Assembly: GCF_900186965.1 (NCBI RefSeq)
Contig: NZ_LT906457.1
Coordinates: 584,501-648,500 of the forward strand
Direction: 5' to 3'
DNA from: Legionella spiritensis
GTDB taxonomy: Bacteria > Pseudomonadota > Gammaproteobacteria > Legionellales > Legionellaceae
DNA length: 64,000 nt
Both the position numbers and the translations under genes were made by a program. The number at the start of each line of letters is the position of its first letter. Positions within the stretch are counted from its first letter, which is position 1. The notes under the pieces were generated by a model. It had not been told where the DNA came from. It was given only the letters and a program-made list of their open reading frames with translations, and searched no databases. Below, one piece after another: positions 17,869-26,583 of the stretch.

Positions 17869-19812
17869 TCACCATAAACCGTTAAACCAGGAGCCATGCA
17901 AACCATGAGGTACTCTGCGGGGCGTAGTGACCGATGCCACCGGTTTGTCATCTAACGTTTTGGCATCCAGCAAGACAAACTGACTTTGCTGTTTTTTATT
18001 GTCGTAAAGAAACAGGGCTAACCAGCCGTCATCTTCCTTTTTTCCGGAAGAATCGGGGACAAAAACCGCCTCACCGATCTCCGCGTGTTTGCCAAAATCG
18101 TGCACCAGGGTGGTTTGTTTGTCCAAATCATATTTGATCAGGGCATGAAACGCTTCATTTTGCGCGGAGGTTTTGGTGGGCATGTAAACATAACGGTTGG
18201 GCAGGGAAGTAAGGTTGTCATTAATGCGTGGAAATTCAACGATACGGTCGTCCATCTGCTGATGGGTTGCGGTCTTTTTGTCCGGATCAATGGTTGTGCG
18301 ATATAGATGGGGAGGGGTCTTGCTGAGAAGCGTATCTCCAATCGCCAATTGTTCATGACGAACGTAATCAATGACGAGTTTCCCGTCTTTTTCAAAGCCG
18401 TTGGCGAAATGGTAAACAAAAAAAGGCTCCGTAACAATTCGCGATACTTCGCTGGTTTTTCTATCCACCACGATAATGGTGACGCCTAGTTCCGGCTGCC
18501 AGTTGAGCAGGTGGCCTCCGGATTGCAACCGGCTGAAATCAAAAATCGCCGGACAATCAAAAAAAACCAGATAATGTTGGGTCAGGATAAAATCGTGAGC
18601 CATGGAAGAGGCCGGTTTTTCAATGGGAATGTTGTGGGTAAGCTGACCGGTTTTGTCCAGGACGTAATATTGCAGATAGGGCGGGGTAAAATTATAGGTA
18701 AACGCAAATAGCTCACCGGTATTCGGATCCAGGCGCGTATGGGCATTGACAGGGAAAGGACGCTCTCCCCCCGCTGGACACCACTCTCCGATAGTCTGTA
18801 ATTGCGCGGACACTTCATAGGCTGGCCCGGATTCGTACATGGCAAGATACTGTCGGGCATGACGAATGATGTGAATAAAGGCGCCGTCCTTGACCGGTCC
18901 GGGATCGCCGTTTTTACCAACCAGCTTCGGATCGGTGGGTATGGGATTGGAAATTCCGCCATACAACGCCCGTCCGGCTTTTTTTTCAGCGTTCAATCCT
19001 TTGGTTTCCACAAAACGGTTGCGGTAACTGGCCTTGCCGTCATGGATATATATGGCATGCAGCATGCCATCGCCATCTATGGGGTAAGTATAGGAAATCG
19101 GATCAAAGGCGGGGTTGGGTCCATTTCTCATATAAATACCGCAAAGTTTCGGAGGTATCGCGCCATCAACCGGTAGATCCTCGACGAATAATTCGTCTTT
19201 GACGGGGGCGTAATTCCCTTGCAGGAACGGGTTTTTACTGAGATCCTCCTTATTGCGACTGAAACGCCTGAACAGAAATCCCTGATACCAGTCGGGAAAA
19301 CGTTTGGTGAATCCGATGGCGATTATCATTAACGCAACAAGAATCGCATCGGCCGCCAGACTGGATTTGATGATGTGCAAGGACTGCAGCAAACCGTCCA
19401 GGGCCATGAGCGTCAACGCCGATGCCCAGACTATGGATATGGTGTAATTGATTTGCCGAAACAGAGGCGAGATCCAGTAGATTTCATCCACTTCCTCCTT
19501 GGCATATTGCATGCTGAATGGTTGCCTGATCACAATGGAAATCCACATAATCAGCCCCAGGGCAATATTGGATATTAAATAGGCGTATTGATCCAGCCAG
19601 GCTTTCAGAGGGGACAGGTAAAGGAGAGATAGAAGAATAAAATAAACCAATGAGCTCCAGTCGAGAATAAATTTCTTACGCAGATTGCTCCGACAAAAGA
19701 GGAGCGTTGCCGCAATGGCCGCAAGAGGGGCTAACTCGGTATTGAGGTTTTTGAAACTCGCGACAATAGCGTAGGTTATCCAGGGAATAAAGCCTTGTAA
19801 GGTAGAGGGCAT
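17869..19812 (-). CDS. Carotenoid cleavage oxygenase with N-terminal membrane domain
   Basis: This 647-residue protein has two parts. Residues about 200-647 form a retinal-pigment-epithelium-65/carotenoid oxygenase domain with the four iron-binding histidine contexts NAHTRLD, MAHDFIL, VYHFANGFE and VPHGLHGSW, and the family motif MRNGPNPAF. Residues 1 to about 190 hold about five hydrophobic segments, which is unusual because most bacterial members are soluble or weakly membrane-associated. Known family members split a double bond of carotenoids or other alkenes. It is followed by no partner gene but lies 77 bases downstream of the four-helix/ion-channel pair on the same strand. The membrane part may bring the enzyme to a lipid-embedded substrate. 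Confidence 0.88.
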   Translation of the reverse strand: MPSTLQGFIPWITYAIVASFKNLNTELAPLAAIAATLLFCRSNLRKKFILDWSSLVYFILLSLLYLSPLKAWLDQYAYLISNIALGLIMWISIVIRQPFSMQYAKEEVDEIYWISPLFRQINYTISIVWASALTLMALDGLLQSLHIIKSSLAADAILVALMIIAIGFTKRFPDWYQGFLFRRFSRNKEDLSKNPFLQGNYAPVKDELFVEDLPVDGAIPPKLCGIYMRNGPNPAFDPISYTYPIDGDGMLHAIYIHDGKASYRNRFVETKGLNAEKKAGRALYGGISNPIPTDPKLVGKNGDPGPVKDGAFIHIIRHARQYLAMYESGPAYEVSAQLQTIGEWCPAGGERPFPVNAHTRLDPNTGELFAFTYNFTPPYLQYYVLDKTGQLTHNIPIEKPASSMAHDFILTQHYLVFFDCPAIFDFSRLQSGGHLLNWQPELGVTIIVVDRKTSEVSRIVTEPFFVYHFANGFEKDGKLVIDYVRHEQLAIGDTLLSKTPPHLYRTTIDPDKKTATHQQMDDRIVEFPRINDNLTSLPNRYVYMPTKTSAQNEAFHALIKYDLDKQTTLVHDFGKHAEIGEAVFVPDSSGKKEDDGWLALFLYDNKKQQSQFVLLDAKTLDDKPVASVTTPRRVPHGLHGSWFNGLW

Positions 19813-19889
19813 GATGTACTCTCGGGTTGTGACGTTAAAAACGGTTGTCTGGGTGGCACATGGTTATATTCCAGGTGACGCTTCCTCAC

Positions 19890-20546
19890 TTAAAATGGAT
19901 CAATTTTCCGGCCTGTTTTTTTCATGGCTCGATAAACCTCATATGCTGTGATAATACAGATTAGAATTAACAAAACGATTAAGGCAATATTGAGAACAAA
20001 AATTTTTCGAACGGTATCCAGACTGTCAAAATAATATTCATCACTTCTGTCCGCGGCGTAAGCCAGAATGTGGGACATGGTTTTATTAAGATGTTTATAA
20101 TTTTTATTCGCCATAATATTTTCAAACATGTCCACGGTGAATTTCGTTCCATCTTTACGCTGTTTTATCAGGGAGTCCCGATATTTTTCCCAACCGTTAA
20201 TTTCACCAATGGCCTTGTCGGCCAACTGTTTTCCCGCGGCAAAACGGATTTTTTCCCTGACAATTTTCATGTTGTTGTTAACAATAGTATCCAGTTTTTT
20301 TATTTCAGCCTCTTCCGTATAAAAATCATCGCCCTCTTTCAACAAGATCTGAAATAACAACGTGTTGGTTTCTAAAATCCCTTTTTGCGTGAGATAGGCG
20401 TTCTGGGTGACGGCTAACGGACGTTTGTATAAGACACTGGTTAACGAAAATAATTCCCGGGAGGTATAAATGGACAAGCCCCCCCATATTCCAAAGGCTA
20501 TGATAAAAATGATGTACGTTAATAGGACTTTTTTTTCCAGTTTCAT
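19890..20546 (-). CDS. Four-helix-bundle periplasmic sensor-like protein without output domain
   Basis: This 218-residue protein has an N-terminal membrane segment (VLLTYIIFIIAFGIWGGLSIY), about 150 helical periplasmic residues, a second membrane segment (about 183-205) and a short cytoplasmic tail. This is the shape of the four-helix-bundle ligand-binding part of chemoreceptors and histidine kinases, but with no signalling domain attached. Its start lies two bases after the stop of the ligand-gated ion channel gene, so the two are surely co-translated. It may be an accessory or regulatory subunit of the channel. Confidence 0.7.
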   Translation of the reverse strand: MKLEKKVLLTYIIFIIAFGIWGGLSIYTSRELFSLTSVLYKRPLAVTQNAYLTQKGILETNTLLFQILLKEGDDFYTEEAEIKKLDTIVNNNMKIVREKIRFAAGKQLADKAIGEINGWEKYRDSLIKQRKDGTKFTVDMFENIMANKNYKHLNKTMSHILAYAADRSDEYYFDSLDTVRKIFVLNIALIVLLILICIITAYEVYRAMKKTGRKIDPF

Positions 20547-20548
20547 AA

Positions 20549-21604
20549 CTAATAGCTCAGAAAGTAATAGAGTACGATTACAATAAATACAACTACAAAA
20601 GTAATAGGCGCATATAAAGCAAACCGGTGTTCAAAACGTGTGGCAATATGCGATTTGTTATAAAATCGTAACAGATGCAAAATGATGATTTGGAAAATGG
20701 CGGCCAAAACCAGTAAATAGCATAACAGAATAATGGATTCAATAAATGTCAAGTAGCTGATTGTCGGTAAAAAACTCGAGGCTAAGGAGTGGAATGCGAC
20801 TGTAATTAAAAGAAACACCACCGCCCTCGATAGTTTGGTTCCTGTTGGTTCGTCAAACGTTAAAAAACTCAGGCAGGCGACCAGGATGATAAAAAAGAGG
20901 GGAACGATAATTCTGAACAGGAAAAAAGAGGGAATACGCTTTAAATAAATGACCAGATCAAAGGATGGTTGTGATAAACCATAACGGGGATCCTTATAGG
21001 TTCCTACGGTTGCGAAAACCATATCAACATGCCATTGGGCGAGAGTAATATGTTTATCATAACCGGTCATGACCATATTTTCATCCAGAATAATGTCCTG
21101 GGTTGTCCATTGTTTCGGTATAAAACGTATATTTATTTTCTGGCTATCAAAAGGGAACAGGCGTAATTTTAATTTCAGGGGGATAATTAATTCCATTTCC
21201 CGGTATAAATAAACCGTACCACTGGGAAAAATGGTTAGTTTCGTATGTTTCATGGTTGTTTCTGCGTGAGGCACGACAATATCCGGCGTCCAGATCTCGT
21301 TTAATATTTTATCGGCGTCATTATCATAAACTGTTTTAACAGGGTTGTTATGCGTGGCATATTTTCGCGCAATTCTTGCGTCCTGCCATTGTGTTTGCAG
21401 GGATACGGTTAAGTAAATTTTGGGTTGCTCATTAACCTGTTTATCAATCTTTATTATATTGTTCAGGTATACGCCGATTTCGACGTAAGTCGGTTTTTCA
21501 GGTAGAGGCAGGGAGCCTTGAGCAGGTTTCTCCGCCGATGCAGCAAAAAGATGAACGGAGAGAAACCATAATAGAAGTGTCAGAAGGCATCTGAAAGGTT
21601 TCAT
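20549..21604 (-). CDS. Pentameric ligand-gated ion channel (GLIC/ELIC-type Cys-loop homologue)
   Basis: This 351-residue protein starts with a signal peptide (LLTLLLWFLSVHLFAASA). A beta-rich extracellular domain follows (about 30-225) with the loop A motif IWTPDIVV and the Pro-loop LFPFDSQK, where prokaryotic members lack the flanking cysteines of animal receptors. Four membrane helices complete it, M2 being TKLSRAVVFLLITVAFHSLA. The intracellular M3-M4 loop is short, as in GLIC and ELIC. It should form a homopentameric channel of the inner membrane with its sensor in the periplasm. Ligand and ion selectivity cannot be read. It is coupled to the four-helix gene downstream. Confidence 0.9.
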   Translation of the reverse strand: MKPFRCLLTLLLWFLSVHLFAASAEKPAQGSLPLPEKPTYVEIGVYLNNIIKIDKQVNEQPKIYLTVSLQTQWQDARIARKYATHNNPVKTVYDNDADKILNEIWTPDIVVPHAETTMKHTKLTIFPSGTVYLYREMELIIPLKLKLRLFPFDSQKINIRFIPKQWTTQDIILDENMVMTGYDKHITLAQWHVDMVFATVGTYKDPRYGLSQPSFDLVIYLKRIPSFFLFRIIVPLFFIILVACLSFLTFDEPTGTKLSRAVVFLLITVAFHSLASSFLPTISYLTFIESIILLCYLLVLAAIFQIIILHLLRFYNKSHIATRFEHRFALYAPITFVVVFIVIVLYYFLSY

Positions 21605-21978
21605 CAGGTTTCCTATCCTGTCCCGAAGGCTATCCGGAGAGTCTCTGGCTATTTCGAACGTCGGAATTAGCGAGCCTTATAATTGATTATATTAGCATAT
21701 TTATTGAAACCTGCCTGATTTCCTGATAATTCCGTCCGATTTTCCTTCCCAGGCTCTGTGAACAAAAATATCCTGGCACCATTTTTTTATAAAAGAACGG
21801 TAGCCCGTAAGGAGGCCTGTGGCCGTATTGCGGGCTTCATTTTAATATTATCCCGGGAGAACAGGTGAGTGCCCAAGTGAACGGTTTTCCCGCATTTCGG
21901 CTTCGCCTTCATGACGGCTGCATATAAGGGACAAATTATACGCCTTTTGCAGCCCGGCGATAACTTTAAAAACACGTC
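21605..21978. other. Intergenic region with a GC-rich hairpin repeat
   Basis: No credible gene. At about 21799-21838 an imperfect hairpin (GTAGCCCGTAAGG pairing with a GCGGGCTTC end) resembles dispersed repeats of Legionella intergenic DNA. The rest probably holds the promoter of the ion-channel operon near 21605-21720; no sharp -35/-10 pair is evident. Confidence 0.4.
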
Positions 21979-23055
21979 CTAGATCATCCTGGTCGGCCTG
22001 TTGTCGGGTTTTTCCACTAGTTTGATGTAGTGCTCATCAGGTTTGGATGCAACTAAAAACGATAGTATTTGATGACCTATGTCCCGGGGCAATTCGTTTT
22101 GCATAACCATTTCTGTGGTGCCAATCAAAAGTCCGACCCCGCTGGATTTGCCATTATGACCCAGTTGAAAGCGGTGTCTGGTTGTAAAATCACCCAACGC
22201 CTCTCTCACTGTGTTTTCTTCCTGCATGGTTTTCTTGTTGAACAACGCATTGTGCTCCAGATTGATCTGCTTCACCGTGTTTGGTATAGCCGCTATGATG
22301 CGCTGAAGCTCCGAGGTGCTTCGTGATCCCAATTCCTGATGACTCAGGTCAATTTTTTCAACCGTTGCCGGAATGGAGCGCATTAAAATGACAAGCTTTT
22401 CAGTAGAGTACTCTTTAAGGGGAAAGCTTGTAAAATTAATGACTTTGAGAGTTGACGGAGTATGGTTTACCTGCTCGGTTAACTTGATAGCACTAATAAA
22501 AAACAGTTGCTCAATGGCGATCACAGGGAGCTTGCGATCGGAGTACAAAATAGCGGATACCAATTTGTTTCTATCATCATTACTCCATTGATCAAGGCCA
22601 TTAAAACCAAGGTTCAGCCTGGCAAGGTTAGGCGGCAGGTTATTTATAATTTTAATAACGTCATCAACGCCCAGGGTCATAAGGGTATTCCTTCCCAAAT
22701 CAAGAGAAGACAAACTCTTGGGAAGTGACTTTAAAAGGATGATGATTTCATCTGCTGTAAACTGGTTAAAGCCGTTATTACCAAGATTCAGTGAACATAA
22801 GTTGGGGGAGAGTGCGGATAGCACCAGACACAGCGTTTGAAAACCGAATCGGGCAAGGTTATTGGCGCGCAGGTTCATATCTTTCAAATTGGGAGGCAGC
22901 GCTTTAAATATACTTATTAATTCCTCAGCCTGACGAGCGTCAAGCCGACTGTCACTCATATCGAGGTTAATTAAATCAGTAGGGATATTGCTTTTGATGG
23001 TGTTAAGGAGGTCTTCGATTGAGAGATTGCCCGTTAGGAAACGAAGTTGTTGCAT
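21979..23055 (-). CDS. Ribonuclease-inhibitor-type leucine-rich repeat protein
   Basis: This 358-residue protein is built of LRRs of about 27-30 residues, with repeated blocks such as NLKDMNLRANNL, NLCSLNLGNNGF, SLSSLDLGRNTL and NLARLNLGFNGL, alternating with helices. This is the RNI-type LRR fold, which is mainly eukaryotic. The last 90 residues are a non-repeat tail. There is no signal peptide. Legionella species carry many LRR effectors, so a role as a translocated host-protein binder is a reasonable inference. The ATG at 23055 is preferred over a TTG at 23079. It is the last chromosomal gene before the tRNA where the island begins. Confidence 0.8.
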   Translation of the reverse strand: MQQLRFLTGNLSIEDLLNTIKSNIPTDLINLDMSDSRLDARQAEELISIFKALPPNLKDMNLRANNLARFGFQTLCLVLSALSPNLCSLNLGNNGFNQFTADEIIILLKSLPKSLSSLDLGRNTLMTLGVDDVIKIINNLPPNLARLNLGFNGLDQWSNDDRNKLVSAILYSDRKLPVIAIEQLFFISAIKLTEQVNHTPSTLKVINFTSFPLKEYSTEKLVILMRSIPATVEKIDLSHQELGSRSTSELQRIIAAIPNTVKQINLEHNALFNKKTMQEENTVREALGDFTTRHRFQLGHNGKSSGVGLLIGTTEMVMQNELPRDIGHQILSFLVASKPDEHYIKLVEKPDNRPTRMI

Positions 23056-23270
23056 GGCCTGACTCCGACAGAAAAGCAAATCAAGAAAAATTTGCTTCCA
23101 TAATGAATTTAAATGATACTTTCATTGCAAATTAAAAACAATATTATTGCATGTTCACGGCGGCAAATGCCATATCTTCGTGAGCACGATAATGAAAGGA
23201 CTATTTTTTAGAAAAAAATTAAAATTATTCTAGCGTTTCGGATTCTTAGCTATTACAATTGCCTACTTCC

Positions 23271-23347
<77 letters not shown>

Positions 23348-23391
23348 GTAAAATCAAGAGGTTACGACGATTTTACTGAATCCAGAAAATT

Positions 23392-23412
23392 TCATGTAGA
23401 CGCAATGTAGAC
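23392..23412. repeat. Copy of the integrase upstream repeat near attL
   Basis: The 21 bases holding two ATGTAGAC repeats match 39268-39288, just upstream of the intact integrase, with one mismatch. This may be an arm-type recombinase binding site, or a trace of an earlier integrase-attR junction left beside the tRNA. Confidence 0.6.
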
Positions 23413-23417
23413 AGATT

Positions 23418-24047
23418 ATGGGTAACTTTCTAATAGGCTTATTTACTTTAACTGGAGCCTTAAGTGGCATATGGTTAAAGGATTACCTAGAACACAAGAA
23501 CTCCCGTTTAAACTCATTGAAACAGAGAGCCATAGCTACCTATATTTTGTGCAATCACTTGCGAAAAGCTCTAGTAGTACAACAGGTAATTTGTAAAAAG
23601 CTAATAGCAGATCCAAATTACAATTACGTACCGCTTCAGCAAGATCGCCCTGACACGGTATTAGAAGATCTTGAGAAAATGGAAATTTTGATTATTGAAA
23701 ATTTTAGCAACTTATATGAGGACTTTTTGCAATTTAACTCTATGATAGTTAGTCACTATCATTACTTGCTCAGAATAATGAGTAATAAACAACAAATTTC
23801 AGTTACTAAGAATGAACTTGAAAATGAAATTGATAGTTATGACTCCCAAATGACTAGGTTAACTAATAACTTAAATCAAAAACTTAAAGAGCAATTTATA
23901 AATAGACCAGATATTTATCCAAATTTTTATAGATATAAAGCTGCAGTAATTAAATTTTTTAAAAATTTCTTTAAAAAAACTTCAATTGAATTTACAAAAA
24001 TCATTAATGCTTTCTTTTCTTGCAGCCTTATTAAGGCAATGGGGTAG
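23418..24047 (+). CDS. Membrane-anchored helical protein of unknown function
   Basis: This 209-residue protein starts with one hydrophobic segment (FLIGLFTLTGALSGIWL) and continues with a long helical, Lys/Glu/Asn-rich region. It is AT-rich like the island cargo. It lies just inside attL, convergent with the nucleotidyltransferase operon. Small membrane-anchored coiled proteins are common in mobile defence loci, but no family is recognised. Confidence 0.6.
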   Translation: MGNFLIGLFTLTGALSGIWLKDYLEHKNSRLNSLKQRAIATYILCNHLRKALVVQQVICKKLIADPNYNYVPLQQDRPDTVLEDLEKMEILIIENFSNLYEDFLQFNSMIVSHYHYLLRIMSNKQQISVTKNELENEIDSYDSQMTRLTNNLNQKLKEQFINRPDIYPNFYRYKAAVIKFFKNFFKKTSIEFTKIINAFFSCSLIKAMG

Positions 24048-24108
24048 AGCCTACAGAATTAGAATCACAATTCTCTCAATATGAAATTTTCAACTAAAAT
24101 TATTTAAG

Positions 24109-24423
24109 TTATCCCCTGCCACCTAATTGGTGTTTTTCTAGTTCAATTTCTATTTCTCGCATCATATCTTTAACTTTTTTTGATAATTTGAGGTACTCAT
24201 CTGAAATGTGTTCTTGACTTTTATTGGCGAGAGCAAACAAACCCTCAGAGGCTTTATAAATTATACTTGCAAGCTCAGATTCATAAGGTATGCTATTTTT
24301 GTTAATCCATCTTTCTATTGCTTTATGTGATAATGAGATTAGTGGCTCATGTTGCCATTGTTTTGAATTAATAATTTTCAAAATTTGTCTTTGTGCATTA
24401 ACTCTATTATTTAATTCAGTCAT
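24109..24423 (-). CDS. Small helical partner protein of the nucleotidyltransferase operon
   Basis: This 104-residue protein is all helical by appearance, with a Lys/Glu-rich C-terminal helix and a GGRG end. Its ATG follows directly on the TAG of the upstream nucleotidyltransferase gene with no spacer, so expression is coupled. No known domain is recognised. The position suggests an antitoxin, a subunit or a regulator for the two upstream proteins. Confidence 0.65.
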   Translation of the reverse strand: MTELNNRVNAQRQILKIINSKQWQHEPLISLSHKAIERWINKNSIPYESELASIIYKASEGLFALANKSQEHISDEYLKLSKKVKDMMREIEIELEKHQLGGRG

Positions 24424-25047
24424 CTATAATTCCCTCTTAGCATGAGATATTAATTTCAGCATCCAATTTTCTAGTATATCAAGATATTTTTTAGCCTGTC
24501 CTACTTCTTCTTGAGATAGGATAGAACCTTTTCCACGCGTAGCTAAAATTCTAGCCCTTTCAAATATACTATACGCTTCATGGGGGATTGGTATATTTTT
24601 CTCACCTAAAAAATAAGCCGCATTTCTAGAAAAATTCGCACTTTTTAATACACCGAGGGAATAACAACTAGCAATATTTCGAATCGATAGAAAAATCAAT
24701 GAAATGTCATATATTTCTATACTATTAATCTCAAGAGATTCTTTTGCTTCTCGAAAAATATTGTGAAACTTAAAACAATCTTCAATGCAATTATTGTACT
24801 TTGAAGGGATACCTAATTCACTGATATAATTATTGCCATCATGGCTATAAAGCATCTTTGCTTCATAATATAGATGCCATGCAAAAGGGTTACCCTGTTT
24901 CCATAACTCCTGAATCCGTTTAGGAGTATAGATAGAGAATACTAATGGGTCAAATTTACTAAAATTTTCTGTAATTGCCAATAAATCGATATCTGAATGA
25001 GCATCTATTTCACCACGGCAAATAGAACCAAAAGCATAGATATACAT
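24424..25047 (-). CDS. Nucleotidyltransferase (MNT/KNTase-like) with helical C-terminal domain
   Basis: This 207-residue protein opens with the polymerase-beta-type motif AFGSICRGEIDAHSDIDLL, where the GS and the two Asp of SDID are the nucleotide and metal binding residues. After about residue 90 it is helical (for example NIASCYSLGVLKSANFSR), resembling a HEPN-like domain but lacking the usual RX4-6H ribonuclease motif. MNT-HEPN proteins are known in toxin-antitoxin and defence systems, where the MNT part can add nucleotides to a partner. It is the middle gene of a tight three-gene operon (2-base and 0-base spacings). Confidence 0.72.
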   Translation of the reverse strand: MYIYAFGSICRGEIDAHSDIDLLAITENFSKFDPLVFSIYTPKRIQELWKQGNPFAWHLYYEAKMLYSHDGNNYISELGIPSKYNNCIEDCFKFHNIFREAKESLEINSIEIYDISLIFLSIRNIASCYSLGVLKSANFSRNAAYFLGEKNIPIPHEAYSIFERARILATRGKGSILSQEEVGQAKKYLDILENWMLKLISHAKREL

Positions 25048-25049
25048 CT

Positions 25050-25856
25050 TTATCTCCTATTTAACCTTTTTACAATAAGAGATATAAATAATCCAATTAT
25101 CACAAGCCTTATTACTGTTATAGTTGTCAAATAAAAACTAGGATACTGTGGAGTAATTGTTCCAAAAAAAATTGATGGTGCTCTTATCAATGAATCTAAA
25201 AAGTTACAATTGGTTGAAAATATAGAGGCATCGATTAATGCCAGTAAAATAAAGATAATTAACAACGACTTAACGATCCTCCACCCACTTTCACCATTTC
25301 CCCAGATATAACCTAAAAATTTATGAGCTAGCCACTCAAAAAACATTTGCAAGCGGTCAATTCCTTGGTATTTCCCCCTGTAATACTGTTTTTTTGATTT
25401 CCAAGCATTTCTTAAATGCTCCTCAGTTGAGGCAAGTTCAATCTGAATTGCCATATTTACGGATTTGGAGTCACCTAGCTGCTGATAGTTTGTTCTTAAA
25501 GTTCTAGCAAAATCTAATTTCCAGTTTTCTTCACTAGGAGCACTGTTATGTAGAATATCATTGTCAACTTTTGTTTTATCAAAACTACTATACTTAAAAT
25601 CACAGTTGCTAAAACTTGAGCCTCTTAAGTTTGAATTTATAAATTTACTCCCGGTGAAGTCACATGAGTTAAACTTACAGCTTCTAAAATAGACACTATC
25701 AAAAACACAATATTTGAAGTCCACATTATTAAACGTCTTTTTCATGGCTACTACTCTAACAAAGATATTTTTTTCAAAATTCTCATTAGATAGGTTTTCG
25801 TTTATTGCTTTATCCTCATAACGCTCACGAGAGATATCTTCAAATTGTTCTTTCAT
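25050..25856 (-). CDS. Pentapeptide-repeat protein with two C-terminal membrane segments
   Basis: In this 268-residue protein, residues about 40-95 form pentapeptide-type repeats (FNNVDFKYCVFDSVYFRS, then NSCDFTGSKFINSNLRGSSF). A helical linker follows, then two hydrophobic segments (about 190-212 and 240-262) with a loop between them that contains SIFFGTITPQYPS. The two-helix-plus-loop layout resembles an ion-channel pore domain, though there is no TVGYG filter. It is the first gene of the operon with the nucleotidyltransferase. A membrane protein that opens on signal from its partners would fit abortive-infection defence, as inference. Confidence 0.68.
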   Translation of the reverse strand: MKEQFEDISRERYEDKAINENLSNENFEKNIFVRVVAMKKTFNNVDFKYCVFDSVYFRSCKFNSCDFTGSKFINSNLRGSSFSNCDFKYSSFDKTKVDNDILHNSAPSEENWKLDFARTLRTNYQQLGDSKSVNMAIQIELASTEEHLRNAWKSKKQYYRGKYQGIDRLQMFFEWLAHKFLGYIWGNGESGWRIVKSLLIIFILLALIDASIFSTNCNFLDSLIRAPSIFFGTITPQYPSFYLTTITVIRLVIIGLFISLIVKRLNRR

Positions 25857-25927
25857 GGCCTTATTTTGACAATTATAAAAACACTATATTCTACTTTTTT
25901 TCCCATAAGATCAAGCATGTATATGTA

Positions 25928-25960
25928 CTGCGTCACTGCAATTTATGTGCAGTGACGCAG
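25928..25960. repeat. Perfect 13-bp-arm palindrome upstream of the pentapeptide operon
   Basis: Arms CTGCGTCACTGCA and TGCAGTGACGCAG are separated by seven bases. It sits 72 bases upstream of the pentapeptide gene start. On the plus strand an A-run follows, so for minus-strand transcription it is not a terminator; an operator or cruciform is likelier. Confidence 0.55.
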
Positions 25961-26217
25961 AAAAAAACACTTAATTTTATCCAGTAAAATCAACATATTC
26001 AGCACTAATGTTCAGGCGCGCTCAACGCGTTTGAGCAAAAATATACAATAAATTGCAATTCCCCATCTAAAAATACTGACGTTACAATGTCATCAAAAAC
26101 CACAGGGACAAATGGGACTATTGGGGAAGCCGCGTTATTGCTGGTCTAAAGGCGTCCCCCACCTTAAAATTCAAGATGGGGCATATGGGACATATTTGAT
26201 GATAAAGATCCATGCAA
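25961..26217. other. Intergenic DNA downstream of traK, shared with 31175-31386
   Basis: This is non-coding. From about 26095 it matches the region at 31185 onwards, including GGGGCATATGGGA and the GTCCCCC block, so it is one of two copies of the 3' flank of a traK gene. A short palindrome-like GCTCAACGCGTTTGAGC lies at about 26018-26034. Confidence 0.5.
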
Positions 26218-26583
26218 TCAAAGCAGCTCATCAATATTAGGGATAGGATTATAAGAAAATGATGGCATGGAGTCGGACGTTTTCTTCGAGGAATGATTCT
26301 TAACCAGTTTTTTATGTTGATGTTCAACGCTCTCCTTTTGCGAATACCCTGGCTTTTGACCTTTAAGATATTCCAATACATAGAGCCGGAATGTATTGTA
26401 ACTGGCGGTGAAGCTTCCCTCATCTTGAAGTGTTTCCCATATGGCGGTCATTGGCCAGCCTTTTTCCAAGGCTTCGGATATGTCATCTTTTAAGGCTAAA
26501 AATTCAACTTTATTTTTTCTGGCTGGCTTTTTTCGCTGATTTTGATCGGCAGCCATCATAGCTTCTATCAAGGATTTTTTCAT
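26218..26583 (-). CDS. TraK-like oriT-binding mobilisation protein
   Basis: This 121-residue protein has a basic N-terminus (QRKKPARKNKVEFLALKDD) and the motif ISEALEKGWPMTAIWETL, followed by SYNTFRLYVLEYLK. This resembles IncP TraK, which binds and bends DNA at oriT. The tail (about 85-121) is Lys/Ser-rich. An IncP-type nic sequence lies about 220 bases upstream of its start, where TraK would act. No relaxase gene is present nearby. Confidence 0.72.
   Translation of the reverse strand: MKKSLIEAMMAADQNQRKKPARKNKVEFLALKDDISEALEKGWPMTAIWETLQDEGSFTASYNTFRLYVLEYLKGQKPGYSQKESVEHQHKKLVKNHSSKKTSDSMPSFSYNPIPNIDELL

Noticed and set aside
21787-21975. Open reading frame of 62 codons
   Set aside because: It runs through a hairpin repeat and has no start signal or family likeness.
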